A stretch of 7,588 nt of DNA from an uncultured Microbacteriaceae bacterium (GTDB lineage: Bacteria > Actinomycetota > Actinomycetes > Actinomycetales > Microbacteriaceae), in NCBI GenBank assembly GCA_943914115.1, contig CALUAU010000099.1, positions 1-7,588 on the forward strand. Reading direction: 5' to 3'. Each line of letters opens with the position of its first letter. Position 1 is the stretch's first letter. A program made the position numbers and the translations under genes. A model generated the notes under the pieces. It ran no database searches, was not told where the DNA came from, and worked only from the letters and a program-made list of their open reading frames with translations. Positions 1-6,677 of the stretch are shown one piece after another.

Positions 1-294
1 AGGTTCAAGATGTGCCGCGCCTCGGGTGTGGATGCGGTGATCGACCGGTCAGCGGTGCCGTCGCTGGAGACTGCGCGTCGCTCGATTGCCGAGGGATTCA
101 TTTCTGGTGGTTCGCGGCGCAACCTCGACTGGGTGCGCCCGCACCTTGATATCGCGGCGACGGTTACCGAGAACGACTTGATTTTGCTGGCGGATGCGCA
201 AACCTCAGGCGGCCTGCTCGTGATTGGCGAGGTGCCCGGATACCCGGTGATCGGCGAAACCGTGGCCGGCAACGGCACCGTGCACATCCGTTAG
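1..294 (+). CDS. selD: Selenide, water dikinase (selenophosphate synthetase), C-terminal fragment
   Basis: Partial gene: the reading frame is open from the first base and stops with TAG at 292-294, so only the last 97 residues are visible. SelD uses ATP and selenide to make selenophosphate, the selenium donor for selenocysteyl-tRNA (and for 2-selenouridine in tRNA). The fragment carries the family's C-terminal signature ADAQTSGGLL (about residues 64-73 of the fragment), matching the DxQTSGGLL motif of the AIRS/PurM-like C-terminal domain. Before it comes a Gly-Gly-x-x-x-Asn segment (SGGSRRN) typical of SelD. The ending, shortly after a Val-Ile-Gly-x stretch, is normal, so the 3' end looks intact. 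The formate dehydrogenase genes further along are the likely client pathway. No other selenocysteine gene (selA, selB, selC) lies in the window; they may lie upstream. Confidence 0.9.
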   Translation, partial: RFKMCRASGVDAVIDRSAVPSLETARRSIAEGFISGGSRRNLDWVRPHLDIAATVTENDLILLADAQTSGGLLVIGEVPGYPVIGETVAGNGTVHIR

Positions 295-351
295 CGCGGG
301 CCGCGCCCTGCGCCGGCGCGCATCCGCTCATCCCCACGGAACACCCCGAAT

Positions 352-440
352 CCCCCGCATTTGTGTGGGTTGGCGTCAAATGTGTGTGCTCTGCCACATA
401 CAAATAACGCGAAGGCACACAGAACCCTGGAAATGACGGG
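352..440. repeat. 89-bp nested palindromic repeat, copy 1
   Basis: This stretch matches 4308-4396 without gaps at 83 of 89 positions, in the same orientation. The differences are at 358, 372, 385, 424, 428 and 429. It is an imperfect nested palindrome. The outer arm TGTGTG (362-367) pairs with CACACA (416-421). The middle arm at 370-376 pairs with 407-413 with one G-G mismatch at 372/411. The inner arm ATGTG (380-384) pairs with CACAT (395-399) around a 10-base loop. It begins 57 bp after the selD stop codon. It resembles a REP-like or small non-autonomous palindromic element; I do not recognise a named family. A short minus-strand reading frame runs through it, but it looks non-coding because every changed codon between the copies alters the amino acid. 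Confidence 0.85.
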
Positions 441-633
441 GTACGAGGGTGCACCAAGCGGCGCGCCTCTGGGATGCGCTCGGGTGAGCGGGCGCACGGC
501 GCGCGGGAGCGCGGGCAGGCGCGGGCGCGAGGTGAGTGCGGAACGTCGCGGTGAGCGCGAGCGAACGCACGGCGAGAGCGACGCGCGCGGATCGCGGCAC
601 GGCGCTTCGGCCATCGAAGCCAATACACCTCGT
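441..633. other. Gene-free, purine- and GC-rich spacer after repeat copy 1
   Basis: No supported gene lies here. From about 480 to 600 the plus strand is a low-complexity run of GCGCGGG, GCGAG and GAGCG words, poor in T and with little C outside CG steps. The open frames that cross it on both strands are what a stop-poor GC-rich sequence produces by chance, and their translations are arginine-, alanine- and proline-rich with no recognisable domain. A shorter stretch of the same flavour follows repeat copy 2 (4397-4465), so it may be a degenerate tail of the same element rather than random spacer. Confidence 0.5.
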
Positions 634-663
634 TTGCAAGGTAAGCCTTACCTAAGTTAGGCT
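634..663 (+). promoter_or_regulatory. Candidate efeU promoter (-35 TTGCAA, -10 TAGGCT)
   Basis: TTGCAA at 634-639 and TAGGCT at 658-663 are separated by 18 bases and resemble the actinobacterial housekeeping pattern TTGNNN / TANNNT. The pair lies 46 bases upstream of the chosen efeU start and is overlapped by both iron boxes, as expected for a promoter repressed by iron-loaded DtxR/IdeR. The assignment rests on motif resemblance and position only. Confidence 0.35.
637..655. promoter_or_regulatory. DtxR/IdeR-type iron box 1 upstream of efeU
   Basis: The 19-mer CAAGGTAAGCCTTACCTAA contains a perfect 15-base palindrome (639-653, AGGTAAG-C-CTTACCT). It agrees with the DtxR/IdeR consensus TTAGGTTAGGCTAACCTAA at 14 of 19 positions. 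Such boxes are bound by the iron-activated repressor DtxR (IdeR in mycobacteria). The site lies 53 bp before the efeU start, across the spacer of the candidate promoter. Iron-dependent repression of efeUOB is inferred. Confidence 0.75.
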
Positions 664-670
664 CACCTTA
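652..670. promoter_or_regulatory. DtxR/IdeR-type iron box 2, overlapping box 1
   Basis: The 19-mer CTAAGTTAGGCTCACCTTA agrees with the DtxR/IdeR consensus at 15 of 19 positions, although it is less symmetric than box 1. Its centre (661) is 15 bases from that of box 1 (646), and the two overlap by four bases. A shared sub-palindrome CCTAA-G-TTAGG lies at 651-661. This arrangement would suit two repressor dimers binding together. It covers the proposed -10 element. Confidence 0.6.
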
Positions 671-708
671 GTCTGCTGCAAACACTGCAGAGTTGGAAGA
701 GTTTGACC

Positions 709-1611
709 GTGCCCGCTGCATTTCTAATTGGCCTTCGCGAGGGCCTCGAAGCCGCCCTCGTTGTCGGCATCCTTTCTGCCTATGTGGTGCGCCTCGGCCG
801 CCGCGACCTGATGCGCCGCATCGCACTCGGCGTCGGCATCGCTATCGCCGTATCGCTCATCATCGGCCTCGTGCTCACATTCGGCGCGTATGGCCTCTCA
901 TTTCAAGCGCAAGAGATCATCGGCGGAACACTGTCGCTGCTCGCGGTCGCGATGGTCACCTGGATGGTCTTCTGGATGATTCGCGCGGGTGGCGCGATGA
1001 AACAGCAGCTCGAGCAGCAGGTGGATGCACGAATTGACGGGTCGGGATGGGGCATCGTCGCGCTGGCCACAGTTTCGGTAGCCCGCGAAGGCCTCGAAAC
1101 CGCACTGTTTGTTTGGTCAACCACCCGTTCAAGCGACCCCCTCGGCGGGCTCATCGCCGCCGTCGCCGGCATCGTCACCGCAGCGCTCATCGCAACCCTT
1201 CTCATGCGTGGCCTGCTCAGAATCAACCTGCACAAGTTCTTCACCGTCACCGGCTCTCTGCTGCTGGTCATGGCCGCGGGCGTCGTTGCCTACGCAATCC
1301 ACGACCTCCAAGAAGCAGCCGTGCTTCCCGGACCATTCATCGCCGCCCCTGCCGGCATCCCCGCGCTCGTCGGCTGGTTTGGTGAAGCTGCCTGGGCATT
1401 CCGCATCCCCCACATCATCGCCCCCGACGGTGTGCTCGGCGCGTTCTTGAAAGGCACCGTCGGCCTCACTCCCGAAATGACCAAGCTCGAACTGGTTGCC
1501 TGGGCTGGTTATCTCGTCATCACACTGCCGCTATTTATCCGCGCGGTTCGGCGCAGCAGCGGCAAGCCTCGCCCAACCGAAGCCGCCGCTACCCCGATGG
1601 CAGCTACCTAA
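709..1611 (+). CDS. efeU: EfeU, FTR1-family high-affinity iron permease
   Basis: Inner-membrane permease of the EfeUOB system, related to yeast Ftr1, which moves iron into the cytoplasm. The 300-residue product carries two REGLE motifs (residues 10-14 and 126-130), the REXXE signatures thought to bind iron during transport. About seven hydrophobic segments are visible (roughly 3-26, 38-60, 70-91, 115-137, 146-167, 176-197 and 262-279), as usual for the family, plus the conserved HDLQEA stretch near 198-203. I place the start at GTG 709: GGAAGAG (695-701) sits seven bases upstream, and the protein then begins MPAAFLIGLREG, like known EfeU proteins. The in-frame TTG at 703 would lie only one base from that ribosome site. 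The tail after about 280 is basic and then Ala/Pro-rich. It is the first gene of efeUOB and follows the two iron boxes; length and motifs look intact. Confidence 0.93.
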   Translation: MPAAFLIGLREGLEAALVVGILSAYVVRLGRRDLMRRIALGVGIAIAVSLIIGLVLTFGAYGLSFQAQEIIGGTLSLLAVAMVTWMVFWMIRAGGAMKQQLEQQVDARIDGSGWGIVALATVSVAREGLETALFVWSTTRSSDPLGGLIAAVAGIVTAALIATLLMRGLLRINLHKFFTVTGSLLLVMAAGVVAYAIHDLQEAAVLPGPFIAAPAGIPALVGWFGEAAWAFRIPHIIAPDGVLGAFLKGTVGLTPEMTKLELVAWAGYLVITLPLFIRAVRRSSGKPRPTEAAATPMAAT

Positions 1612-1722
1612 CTTCCTCACGTTCAGTGTGTGCCGCCTCGGGCCACCAGCTTCGAACGACACCAGAGACTTTTACCCCCTCTATCCACAATCGTGCTCAC
1701 ATTCACCAAAGGTTGATCCGTC

Positions 1723-2925
1723 ATGCAACAACGTTCACTCCCGCTTGCTTTCGCCACGCTCGGCATCGGTACGCTCGTGCTTTCGGGATGCGTCGCAAAC
1801 AGCACCGCCGACTCACAAACATTCAGCGTCACCAGCACCGAAACCGAGTGCAAGGTCAGCGCTGCTAGCGCCACTTCGGGCACCGTGGTGTTCGAAGTCG
1901 CAAACGCCGGTGAACGCACCACCGAGTTCTATGTGCTCGCCGACGACGGCCTGCGCATCGTTGGTGAAGTCGAGAACATTGCGCCCGGTTCATCCCGCAC
2001 TCTCACCGTGCAATTGCAGCCAGGCAACTACTTCACCACCTGCAAACCGGGCATGATCGGTGCCGGAGTTGGGCAGGCCGAGTTCTCGGTGTCGGGCGAA
2101 AAAGTGCAGCTGGAAGGTGCCGAGGCAGAGCAGCATGAGGCCGCCATCGCCAGCTACAAGGCCTATGTTCGCGACCAGGTGTCGCAACTACAGCCGCTCG
2201 TGAAAGAGTTCGTCGACGCCTATGTTTCGGGCGACGACGCCCGGGCCCGCGAACTGTTCGCGACAGCACGAGTGCCGTACGAACGCATCGAACCCACCGC
2301 CGAAGCCTTTGGTGATCTCGACCCAAAAATTGACTACCGCGAAGTCGACGCCCGCGAAGAGGGTCTCGAATGGACCGGATTCCACCGCATCGAAAAAGAC
2401 CTCTGGCCGCCCGCTCCGGGCGACAAGAACTCGGACGATTCCGACGCTCTCGCCGGATGGCAGCCCTCAACTCCAGAGCAACGCGCCGAGTTCGGTAAGC
2501 AGCTCATCGCCGATGTCGACCGCCTCGCCGAGCTCGTCAACTCTGATGATTTCGAACTCACGCTGCCCGACATCAGCAACGGTGCGATTTCGCTGCTGGA
2601 TGAGGTCGCCACCGGCAAGATTACCGGCGAAGAAGACTGGTGGTCACACACCGACCTCAGCGACTTCCAGGCGAATGTGCAGGGAGCTGAGGTGGCGTTT
2701 GGCATCGTGCGTGATATCGCGATCGAAAAGGGCGAGGCCGAGCTCATTGAGCAGATTGACGCAGAGTTCAAAGCTCTCAACAGCGAGCTTGCCAAATACG
2801 GCTCAATTGAAGATGGCTTTATGAGCTACGACAAACTCAGCACCGAACAAGTGCGTGCGCTCAATGACCGCGTATCGGCGCTGGCTGAACCGCTGTCGCA
2901 GCTGACCGCTGTCGTACTGGGCTAG
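1723..2925 (+). CDS. efeO: EfeO, iron-uptake lipoprotein (cupredoxin plus M75-type domain)
   Basis: Extracytoplasmic component of EfeUOB, thought to bind iron and deliver it to EfeU. The 400-residue product starts with a lipoprotein signal peptide: hydrophobic residues 6-20, then lipobox LSGC with Cys23 as the predicted lipidated residue. The mature protein should therefore be anchored on the outer face of the membrane. Residues about 32-125 form a cupredoxin-like domain ending in the FTTCKPGMIG stretch. The rest is the helical EfeO/M75 (imelysin-like) domain, which contains the HxxE motif H221-R-I-E224 proposed to bind metal in this family. ATG 1723 is supported by AAAGG at 1708-1712 and by the signal peptide beginning there. 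It lies 111 bp after efeU and 27 bp before efeB, consistent with one operon. I saw no strong promoter or terminator in the 111-bp gap. The full two-domain form is present. Confidence 0.93.
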   Translation: MQQRSLPLAFATLGIGTLVLSGCVANSTADSQTFSVTSTETECKVSAASATSGTVVFEVANAGERTTEFYVLADDGLRIVGEVENIAPGSSRTLTVQLQPGNYFTTCKPGMIGAGVGQAEFSVSGEKVQLEGAEAEQHEAAIASYKAYVRDQVSQLQPLVKEFVDAYVSGDDARARELFATARVPYERIEPTAEAFGDLDPKIDYREVDAREEGLEWTGFHRIEKDLWPPAPGDKNSDDSDALAGWQPSTPEQRAEFGKQLIADVDRLAELVNSDDFELTLPDISNGAISLLDEVATGKITGEEDWWSHTDLSDFQANVQGAEVAFGIVRDIAIEKGEAELIEQIDAEFKALNSELAKYGSIEDGFMSYDKLSTEQVRALNDRVSALAEPLSQLTAVVLG

Positions 2926-2952
2926 TGCACTCTGTCTGAAAGAAGAAACACC

Positions 2953-4248
2953 ATGTCTGAGCGCGACTCGTTCGAAGCCGACTCCGCACCGCAAGTCGAA
3001 CAGCCCCGGCGCGGAGTGAGCCGCCGCGGTCTGTTCGGCGCACTCGCGGCAGGTGCCGTAGGTATCGCAGCGGGAGCTTCTGGTGCCGCCGCGTTGACAC
3101 CACGGGTAATCGGTGCCGGCAGCACCGACTTCTACGGCGCGCATCAGGCGGGCATCCTCACCCCGGCACAGGATCGGATGCATTTCGCCGCGTTCGATCT
3201 CGACCCGAGCGCCACTCGCGAACGAGTTATCACCCTCTTGCAGCGCTGGAGTGCCGCTTCGGCGCGACTGGTCAAGGGATTGGATGTGACCGAAGCCGGT
3301 GCCGTGGATGGTTCGCCTTTCGCCCCGCCCGACGACACCGGTGAGGCGCTGGGCCTGCCCGCTTCTGAACTCACAATCACCTTCGGATTCGGGCCCTCCC
3401 TATTCGTCGATCACCAGGGGGTCGACCGGCTCGGTATTGCCGATCGGCGGCCCCCAGAGCTTGTTGATCTGCCGAAGTTCAGTGGTGACGCGCTCGAAAC
3501 CGCCTGGTCGGGAGGGGATCTGTGCATCCAGGCTTGTGCGAATGACCCGCAGGTGGCGGTGCACGCTATACGGAACCTCACCCGCATTGCGATGGGTACG
3601 GCGGTGTTGCGCTGGTCGCAGCTCGGGTTCGGACGCACCTCGTCAACGTCAACCGCACAAGACACCCCTCGAAACCTCTTCGGTTTCAAAGACGGCACGG
3701 CCAATATTATGGCTGAAGAAAAGGGAGCCGCCGACGAACACGTGTGGGTACAGCCGGGTGATGGTCCCGAATGGTTCACCGGTGGCACCTACCTGGTGGC
3801 ACGACGCATCCGGATGCTGATTGAGTCGTGGGATCGGGTGCGTCTCGAAGAACAAGAAACAATCTTCGGCCGCGATAAACGCGAGGGTGCGCCGCTGTCG
3901 GGTGGTGACGAGTTCACGGCACCCGATTTTGCTGCGATGCACGGCACCATGCCGGTGATCGACGCCGATGCGCACGTGCGGCTGGCGCATCCCGATCAAC
4001 ATAATGGGATGCGAATGCTGCGCCGCGGCTACAACTATGTTGACGGCAACGATCACCTTGGCCGGCTTGATGCTGGGTTGTTCTTCATCGCATTTCAACG
4101 ATCGCCCGAGCAGTTCATCTCGGTGCAGAAGCGGCTCGCTTCGAGCGATTTGTTGAACGAGTACATTCGGCACGTTGGGTCTAGCATTTGGGCGATTCCG
4201 CCGGGCGCGCAGCAGGGTAGTTGGGTGGGCGAACCGTTGTTCGCCTAG
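2953..4248 (+). CDS. efeB: EfeB, Tat-exported DyP-type heme peroxidase
   Basis: Third component of EfeUOB: a dye-decolorizing-type heme peroxidase exported folded by the Tat pathway. Proposed roles are oxidation of ferrous iron during uptake and release of iron from heme; the second is debated. The 431-residue product has a twin-arginine signal, SRRGLF at residues 23-28, followed by an Ala/Gly-rich hydrophobic segment to about 47. The DyP hallmark GFKDG is at 244-248, with D247 the expected distal acid. H341 in the DAHVRLAHP segment is the probable proximal heme ligand, and R357/R358 in LRRGYNY the probable distal arginine. The C-terminal segment GLFFIAFQRSPEQFISVQKRL is typical of the family. 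An A/G-rich stretch about seven bases before ATG 2953 is a weak ribosome site, and efeO ends 27 bp earlier, so translation may depend partly on the upstream gene. Nothing appears truncated. Confidence 0.94.
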   Translation: MSERDSFEADSAPQVEQPRRGVSRRGLFGALAAGAVGIAAGASGAAALTPRVIGAGSTDFYGAHQAGILTPAQDRMHFAAFDLDPSATRERVITLLQRWSAASARLVKGLDVTEAGAVDGSPFAPPDDTGEALGLPASELTITFGFGPSLFVDHQGVDRLGIADRRPPELVDLPKFSGDALETAWSGGDLCIQACANDPQVAVHAIRNLTRIAMGTAVLRWSQLGFGRTSSTSTAQDTPRNLFGFKDGTANIMAEEKGAADEHVWVQPGDGPEWFTGGTYLVARRIRMLIESWDRVRLEEQETIFGRDKREGAPLSGGDEFTAPDFAAMHGTMPVIDADAHVRLAHPDQHNGMRMLRRGYNYVDGNDHLGRLDAGLFFIAFQRSPEQFISVQKRLASSDLLNEYIRHVGSSIWAIPPGAQQGSWVGEPLFA

Positions 4249-4307
4249 CGGTGTTCGTGCCTGCCCGGCCGCGCACCACTGCTCACCTTCCCTCGGCCCC
4301 AGCACCA

Positions 4308-4396
4308 CCCCCGGATTTGTGTGGGTTCGCGTCAAATGTGCGTGCTCTGCCACATACAAATAACGCGAAGGCACACAGATCCCGAGAAATGACGGG
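4308..4396. repeat. 89-bp nested palindromic repeat, copy 2
   Basis: Direct repeat of 352-440 (83/89 identical, no gaps), placed 60 bp after the efeB stop. Its palindrome is better preserved than in copy 1. GATTTGTGTG (4314-4323) pairs with CACACAGATC (4372-4381), with one T-G wobble. TTCGCGT (4326-4332) pairs perfectly with ACGCGAA (4363-4369). ATGTG (4336-4340) pairs with CACAT (4351-4355) around the loop CGTGCTCTGC. The stems are separated by small internal bulges. It sits between convergent genes, so it could also affect transcript ends, but no T-tract follows on either strand. Confidence 0.85.
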
Positions 4397-4439
4397 TGCG
4401 AGGGATGCGCGAGCGCGGACGCGAGGGCGCGGGCGAGCA

Positions 4440-4460
4440 CCGCGCGCGCAGAACGCGCGG
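4440..4460 (-). terminator. GC-rich hairpin just after the formate dehydrogenase genes
   Basis: CCGCGCG (4440-4446) pairs perfectly with CGCGCGG (4454-4460) around a 7-base loop. In minus-strand transcription it lies five bases after the stop codon of the NrfD-type gene, a good position for a terminator of that operon. No T-run follows, so it would be a non-canonical hairpin of the kind often proposed in GC-rich actinobacteria. The surrounding sequence is so rich in CG steps that a chance stem is possible. Confidence 0.4.
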
Positions 4461-4465
4461 CGGCG

Positions 4466-5563
4466 CTAGCCGACGGTGGTGATGGAGTCGTCGACGATGC
4501 CCGCCGCGCGCCGGGCCGCGAGCCGCGCTTTTTGCGGCTCGACCACGTGCCGCGGGTCGTGCGTCGACTCAATTCCGGCCTCGAGCACCCCAAAACGCGT
4601 GAGCGCCGAGGCACCGGCGAGCGCCAATCCCGACACGACCCCGAAAACACGGTGCACGCGCGCCAACAGCGCGCCAACACCACCGGCGATCGCGAGCACC
4701 TCGGCGGCCTTGAGCAGTTTGCCCGGCTGGCCGGTTTCGAGCGGTTCGCGTTCGGCCGGATGCATATTTTCTTTCATCAGGTGCATGGCGGCCACATCAC
4801 CGATCACGCCAGCCACGGCAAGCTTCTGTGCCGGGCCGATCTCAGCCGTGGGGGTGGTCACCATCGCCACCCCGGATGCGGCCAGCGACGCCGAGCTTGC
4901 AAATAGATATGGCAGCTCCCGCCGACCCGCGTTCCACACCGGGTTGGCGGTGTCAGCGATGAGCACCGCGGTGTAGGTGGCAAGCGGCGCGGCCATCGCG
5001 GCCGCACCAACCCCCGCTACCGGTGCCGTGACATCGATCAAGCGCCGCGCAAACTTCGGTAGCGGCAGCCGGCGCCCCGTTGCCCGGTCGACCTCTGCAA
5101 TCGCTGGGATGGCGGCAAGGCTCGAGAATCCGGCGAGAATCCACGACCCGACACTCATCGGCGAGGTGATTTTGAAGGTGCGCATCATGTTGATGAAACG
5201 TTCGGGGCGGCCGAGGTCTTTGATCAGCGCCAGCGCACCAACACCAATAGCAGCCAGCGCCGTGATGCGCGTGTTGCGCAGTAGTCGCGGCCGCTTCGTC
5301 GCCTGCGCCCCCAGTGCGAGCAGCGACGAACCACCCGCCACACCGCCGAGGAAGAAGTAGATGCCGATTTCATGTTTCCACGGCGGCGCCTTCACAATCG
5401 GGCGACCGTAATACGACGAGAACTCGACATCGTCGACCATCGCCATCTCGCGCGAGCCATCACCGCCACCAGCCCGGCGGCGACGCGGCGGGTCACCGTC
5501 GCGGCGACGCCGACGACGCGGTGGCTCGGGCGGGCGGTATCCGTCAAATACAGAGGTGCTCAT
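4466..5563 (-). CDS. nrfD: NrfD/PsrC-type membrane subunit of formate dehydrogenase
   Basis: Integral membrane subunit expected to take electrons from the Fe-S subunit and pass them to quinone. The 365-residue product shows about eight hydrophobic segments (roughly 66-86, 98-115, 136-156, 178-203, 217-236, 243-264, 285-302 and 306-322). Family landmarks are the first helix IGIYFFLGGVAGGSS, the loop KDLGRPERF (115-123) and WNAGRRELPYLF (210-221). No cytochrome b-type heme-ligand pattern stands out, which argues against an FdnI-type gamma subunit. The first 40 residues are an arginine/proline/glycine-rich hydrophilic leader with runs of six and four arginines. ATG codons at residues 40 and 42, just before VDDVEFSSYYGRP, are alternative starts. 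I keep the longer start because it lies 20 bp after the upstream gene's stop with a modest GAGG site 10 bases before it, and because I recall actinobacterial relatives with similar leaders. The symbol reflects the family, not a nitrite reductase role. Confidence 0.87.
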   Translation of the reverse strand: MSTSVFDGYRPPEPPRRRRRRDGDPPRRRRAGGGDGSREMAMVDDVEFSSYYGRPIVKAPPWKHEIGIYFFLGGVAGGSSLLALGAQATKRPRLLRNTRITALAAIGVGALALIKDLGRPERFINMMRTFKITSPMSVGSWILAGFSSLAAIPAIAEVDRATGRRLPLPKFARRLIDVTAPVAGVGAAAMAAPLATYTAVLIADTANPVWNAGRRELPYLFASSASLAASGVAMVTTPTAEIGPAQKLAVAGVIGDVAAMHLMKENMHPAEREPLETGQPGKLLKAAEVLAIAGGVGALLARVHRVFGVVSGLALAGASALTRFGVLEAGIESTHDPRHVVEPQKARLAARRAAGIVDDSITTVG

Positions 5564-5583
5564 TCGCTTGCGGCCTCGCTCGT

Positions 5584-6675
5584 CTACTTCCGCCCACCGA
5601 GAAACGCGAGCGCAACCGCGCCGAGCATCCCGGCAGCGGCCACCACCGCGTGCTTAAACATCTGCGGCAAATCCTTCGTGGGAACCCGCGGGTCGGGCGG
5701 CAGCCCATAGGTTTCGGGTTCGTCGAGCAGCAAAAACACCGAACCGGTTCCACCCACACCGTCAAGTTCATTCGCGCCGTACAGCCGGGCCTCGGTGAGT
5801 CCCTGCTCGTGCAGCTGTTTTACGCGCGCTTTCGCCTTGGCCACCATTTCGGCGCGGTCACCGAATTTGATCGAGGTGGTGGGGCAGGTTTTGGCGCAGG
5901 CGGGCTGCTCACCAACCACGAGCCGGTCGTAACAGAGCGTGCACTTATTGGCGGTGCCTCGGTTGGGTATCTCCTGCTTAAAGTCGTTGACGTGTTCGTC
6001 GCGCTGCGCCTTGGTTTGCACCGTGCCGTCGTCGCGGCGTTCGATCACGCCGAACGGGCAGCCGGCGACGCAGGTTCCGCAGCCATTGCACACATCGACC
6101 TGCACCACCACAGTGCCGAACTCGGTGCGGTAGAGCGCTCCGGTGGGGCACACATCCAGGCAGCCGGCATAGGTGCAGTGCTTGCACACGTCCGATGACA
6201 TGAGCCAGCGGAACTCGGGGGTGTCGGGCATGGTGGTGTCGGTGTCGGATGCGTACTGTTTCGCCACCGCCGCGGCCGGCCCCTCGGGCGGCCGCACGGT
6301 CGGCATGCCGAGATTCACCAGTTGGCGGCCCGATTCGCGGGCCCGCTCGATGCACTCGCCGTCCTGTTCGATGAAGGCGACGTGCCGCCAGGTGTTGGCA
6401 CCGAGCGAGCCGGTGTTGTCGTATGACGAGCCGAGCAGCTCGAAGTCGCCATCCTGCGGGTTTTGGTTCCACTCTTTGCACGCCACTTCGCAGGCTTTAC
6501 AGCCGATGCAGATTGAGGTGTCGGTGAAGAAACCTTTGCGTTCGTGCGTGTGCTGCCAGTTGACCGCTGCGGCGGGGTCGGCGGCATCGGCACTGGGGTT
6601 ACCGGCATAGACCCTGCCGAGATCGTTCACGCGGCCGAGGTTGATTGCGCCGCGGCGTTCCGGGGTCATGGTCAT
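5584..6675 (-). CDS. fdhB: Formate dehydrogenase beta subunit, four [4Fe-4S] ferredoxin-type protein
   Basis: Electron-transfer subunit linking the catalytic subunit to the membrane subunit. Sixteen cysteines fall into four ferredoxin-like groups, counted from the chosen start: C56/C59/C62/C66 (CIGCKACEVAC), C164/C167/C172/C176, C196/C199/C202/C206 (CNGCGTCVAGCP) and C245/C248/C260/C264. The second and fourth groups have the wider spacing of FdnH/FdoH-type proteins. The last about 25 residues (MFKHAVVAAAGMLGAVALAFLGG) form a single membrane helix, as in FdnH. The N terminus offers three ATGs in a row (6681, 6675, 6669; protein MTMTMT). AAGGAGG (6683-6689) lies one base from the first, seven from the second and 13 from the third, so I chose 6675, giving 363 residues. 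The first ATG would overlap the upstream TGA as ATGA and is the alternative. The ribosome site lies inside the last codons of the catalytic gene, implying coupled translation. Confidence 0.92.
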   Translation of the reverse strand: MTMTPERRGAINLGRVNDLGRVYAGNPSADAADPAAAVNWQHTHERKGFFTDTSICIGCKACEVACKEWNQNPQDGDFELLGSSYDNTGSLGANTWRHVAFIEQDGECIERARESGRQLVNLGMPTVRPPEGPAAAVAKQYASDTDTTMPDTPEFRWLMSSDVCKHCTYAGCLDVCPTGALYRTEFGTVVVQVDVCNGCGTCVAGCPFGVIERRDDGTVQTKAQRDEHVNDFKQEIPNRGTANKCTLCYDRLVVGEQPACAKTCPTTSIKFGDRAEMVAKAKARVKQLHEQGLTEARLYGANELDGVGGTGSVFLLLDEPETYGLPPDPRVPTKDLPQMFKHAVVAAAGMLGAVALAFLGGRK

Positions 6676-6677
6676 CG

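Noticed and set aside
298..308. Short palindrome GGGCCGCGCCC just after selD as a terminator
   Set aside because: Only a 4-bp stem with a 3-base loop in CG-rich sequence and no T-run; expected by chance.
164..628. Minus-strand open frame of 154 codons overlapping selD and the spacer
   Set aside because: Arg/Ala/Pro-rich with no domain, overlaps the real selD end, and runs through the repeat and the GC-rich low-complexity tract.
361..660. Plus-strand open frame of 99 codons between selD and efeU
   Set aside because: It begins within the repeat, crosses low-complexity sequence and ends inside the iron boxes; no family resemblance and no ribosome site.
676..690. Small hairpin CTGCA-AACAC-TGCAG in the efeU leader
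   Set aside because: A 5-bp stem is too weak to call a regulatory RNA element, although it lies between the iron boxes and the ribosome site.
3649..4683. Minus-strand open frame of 344 codons under efeB, the intergenic region and nrfD
   Set aside because: It is antisense to efeB and overlaps the true nrfD end in another frame. Its only recognisable part is the repeat-derived peptide.
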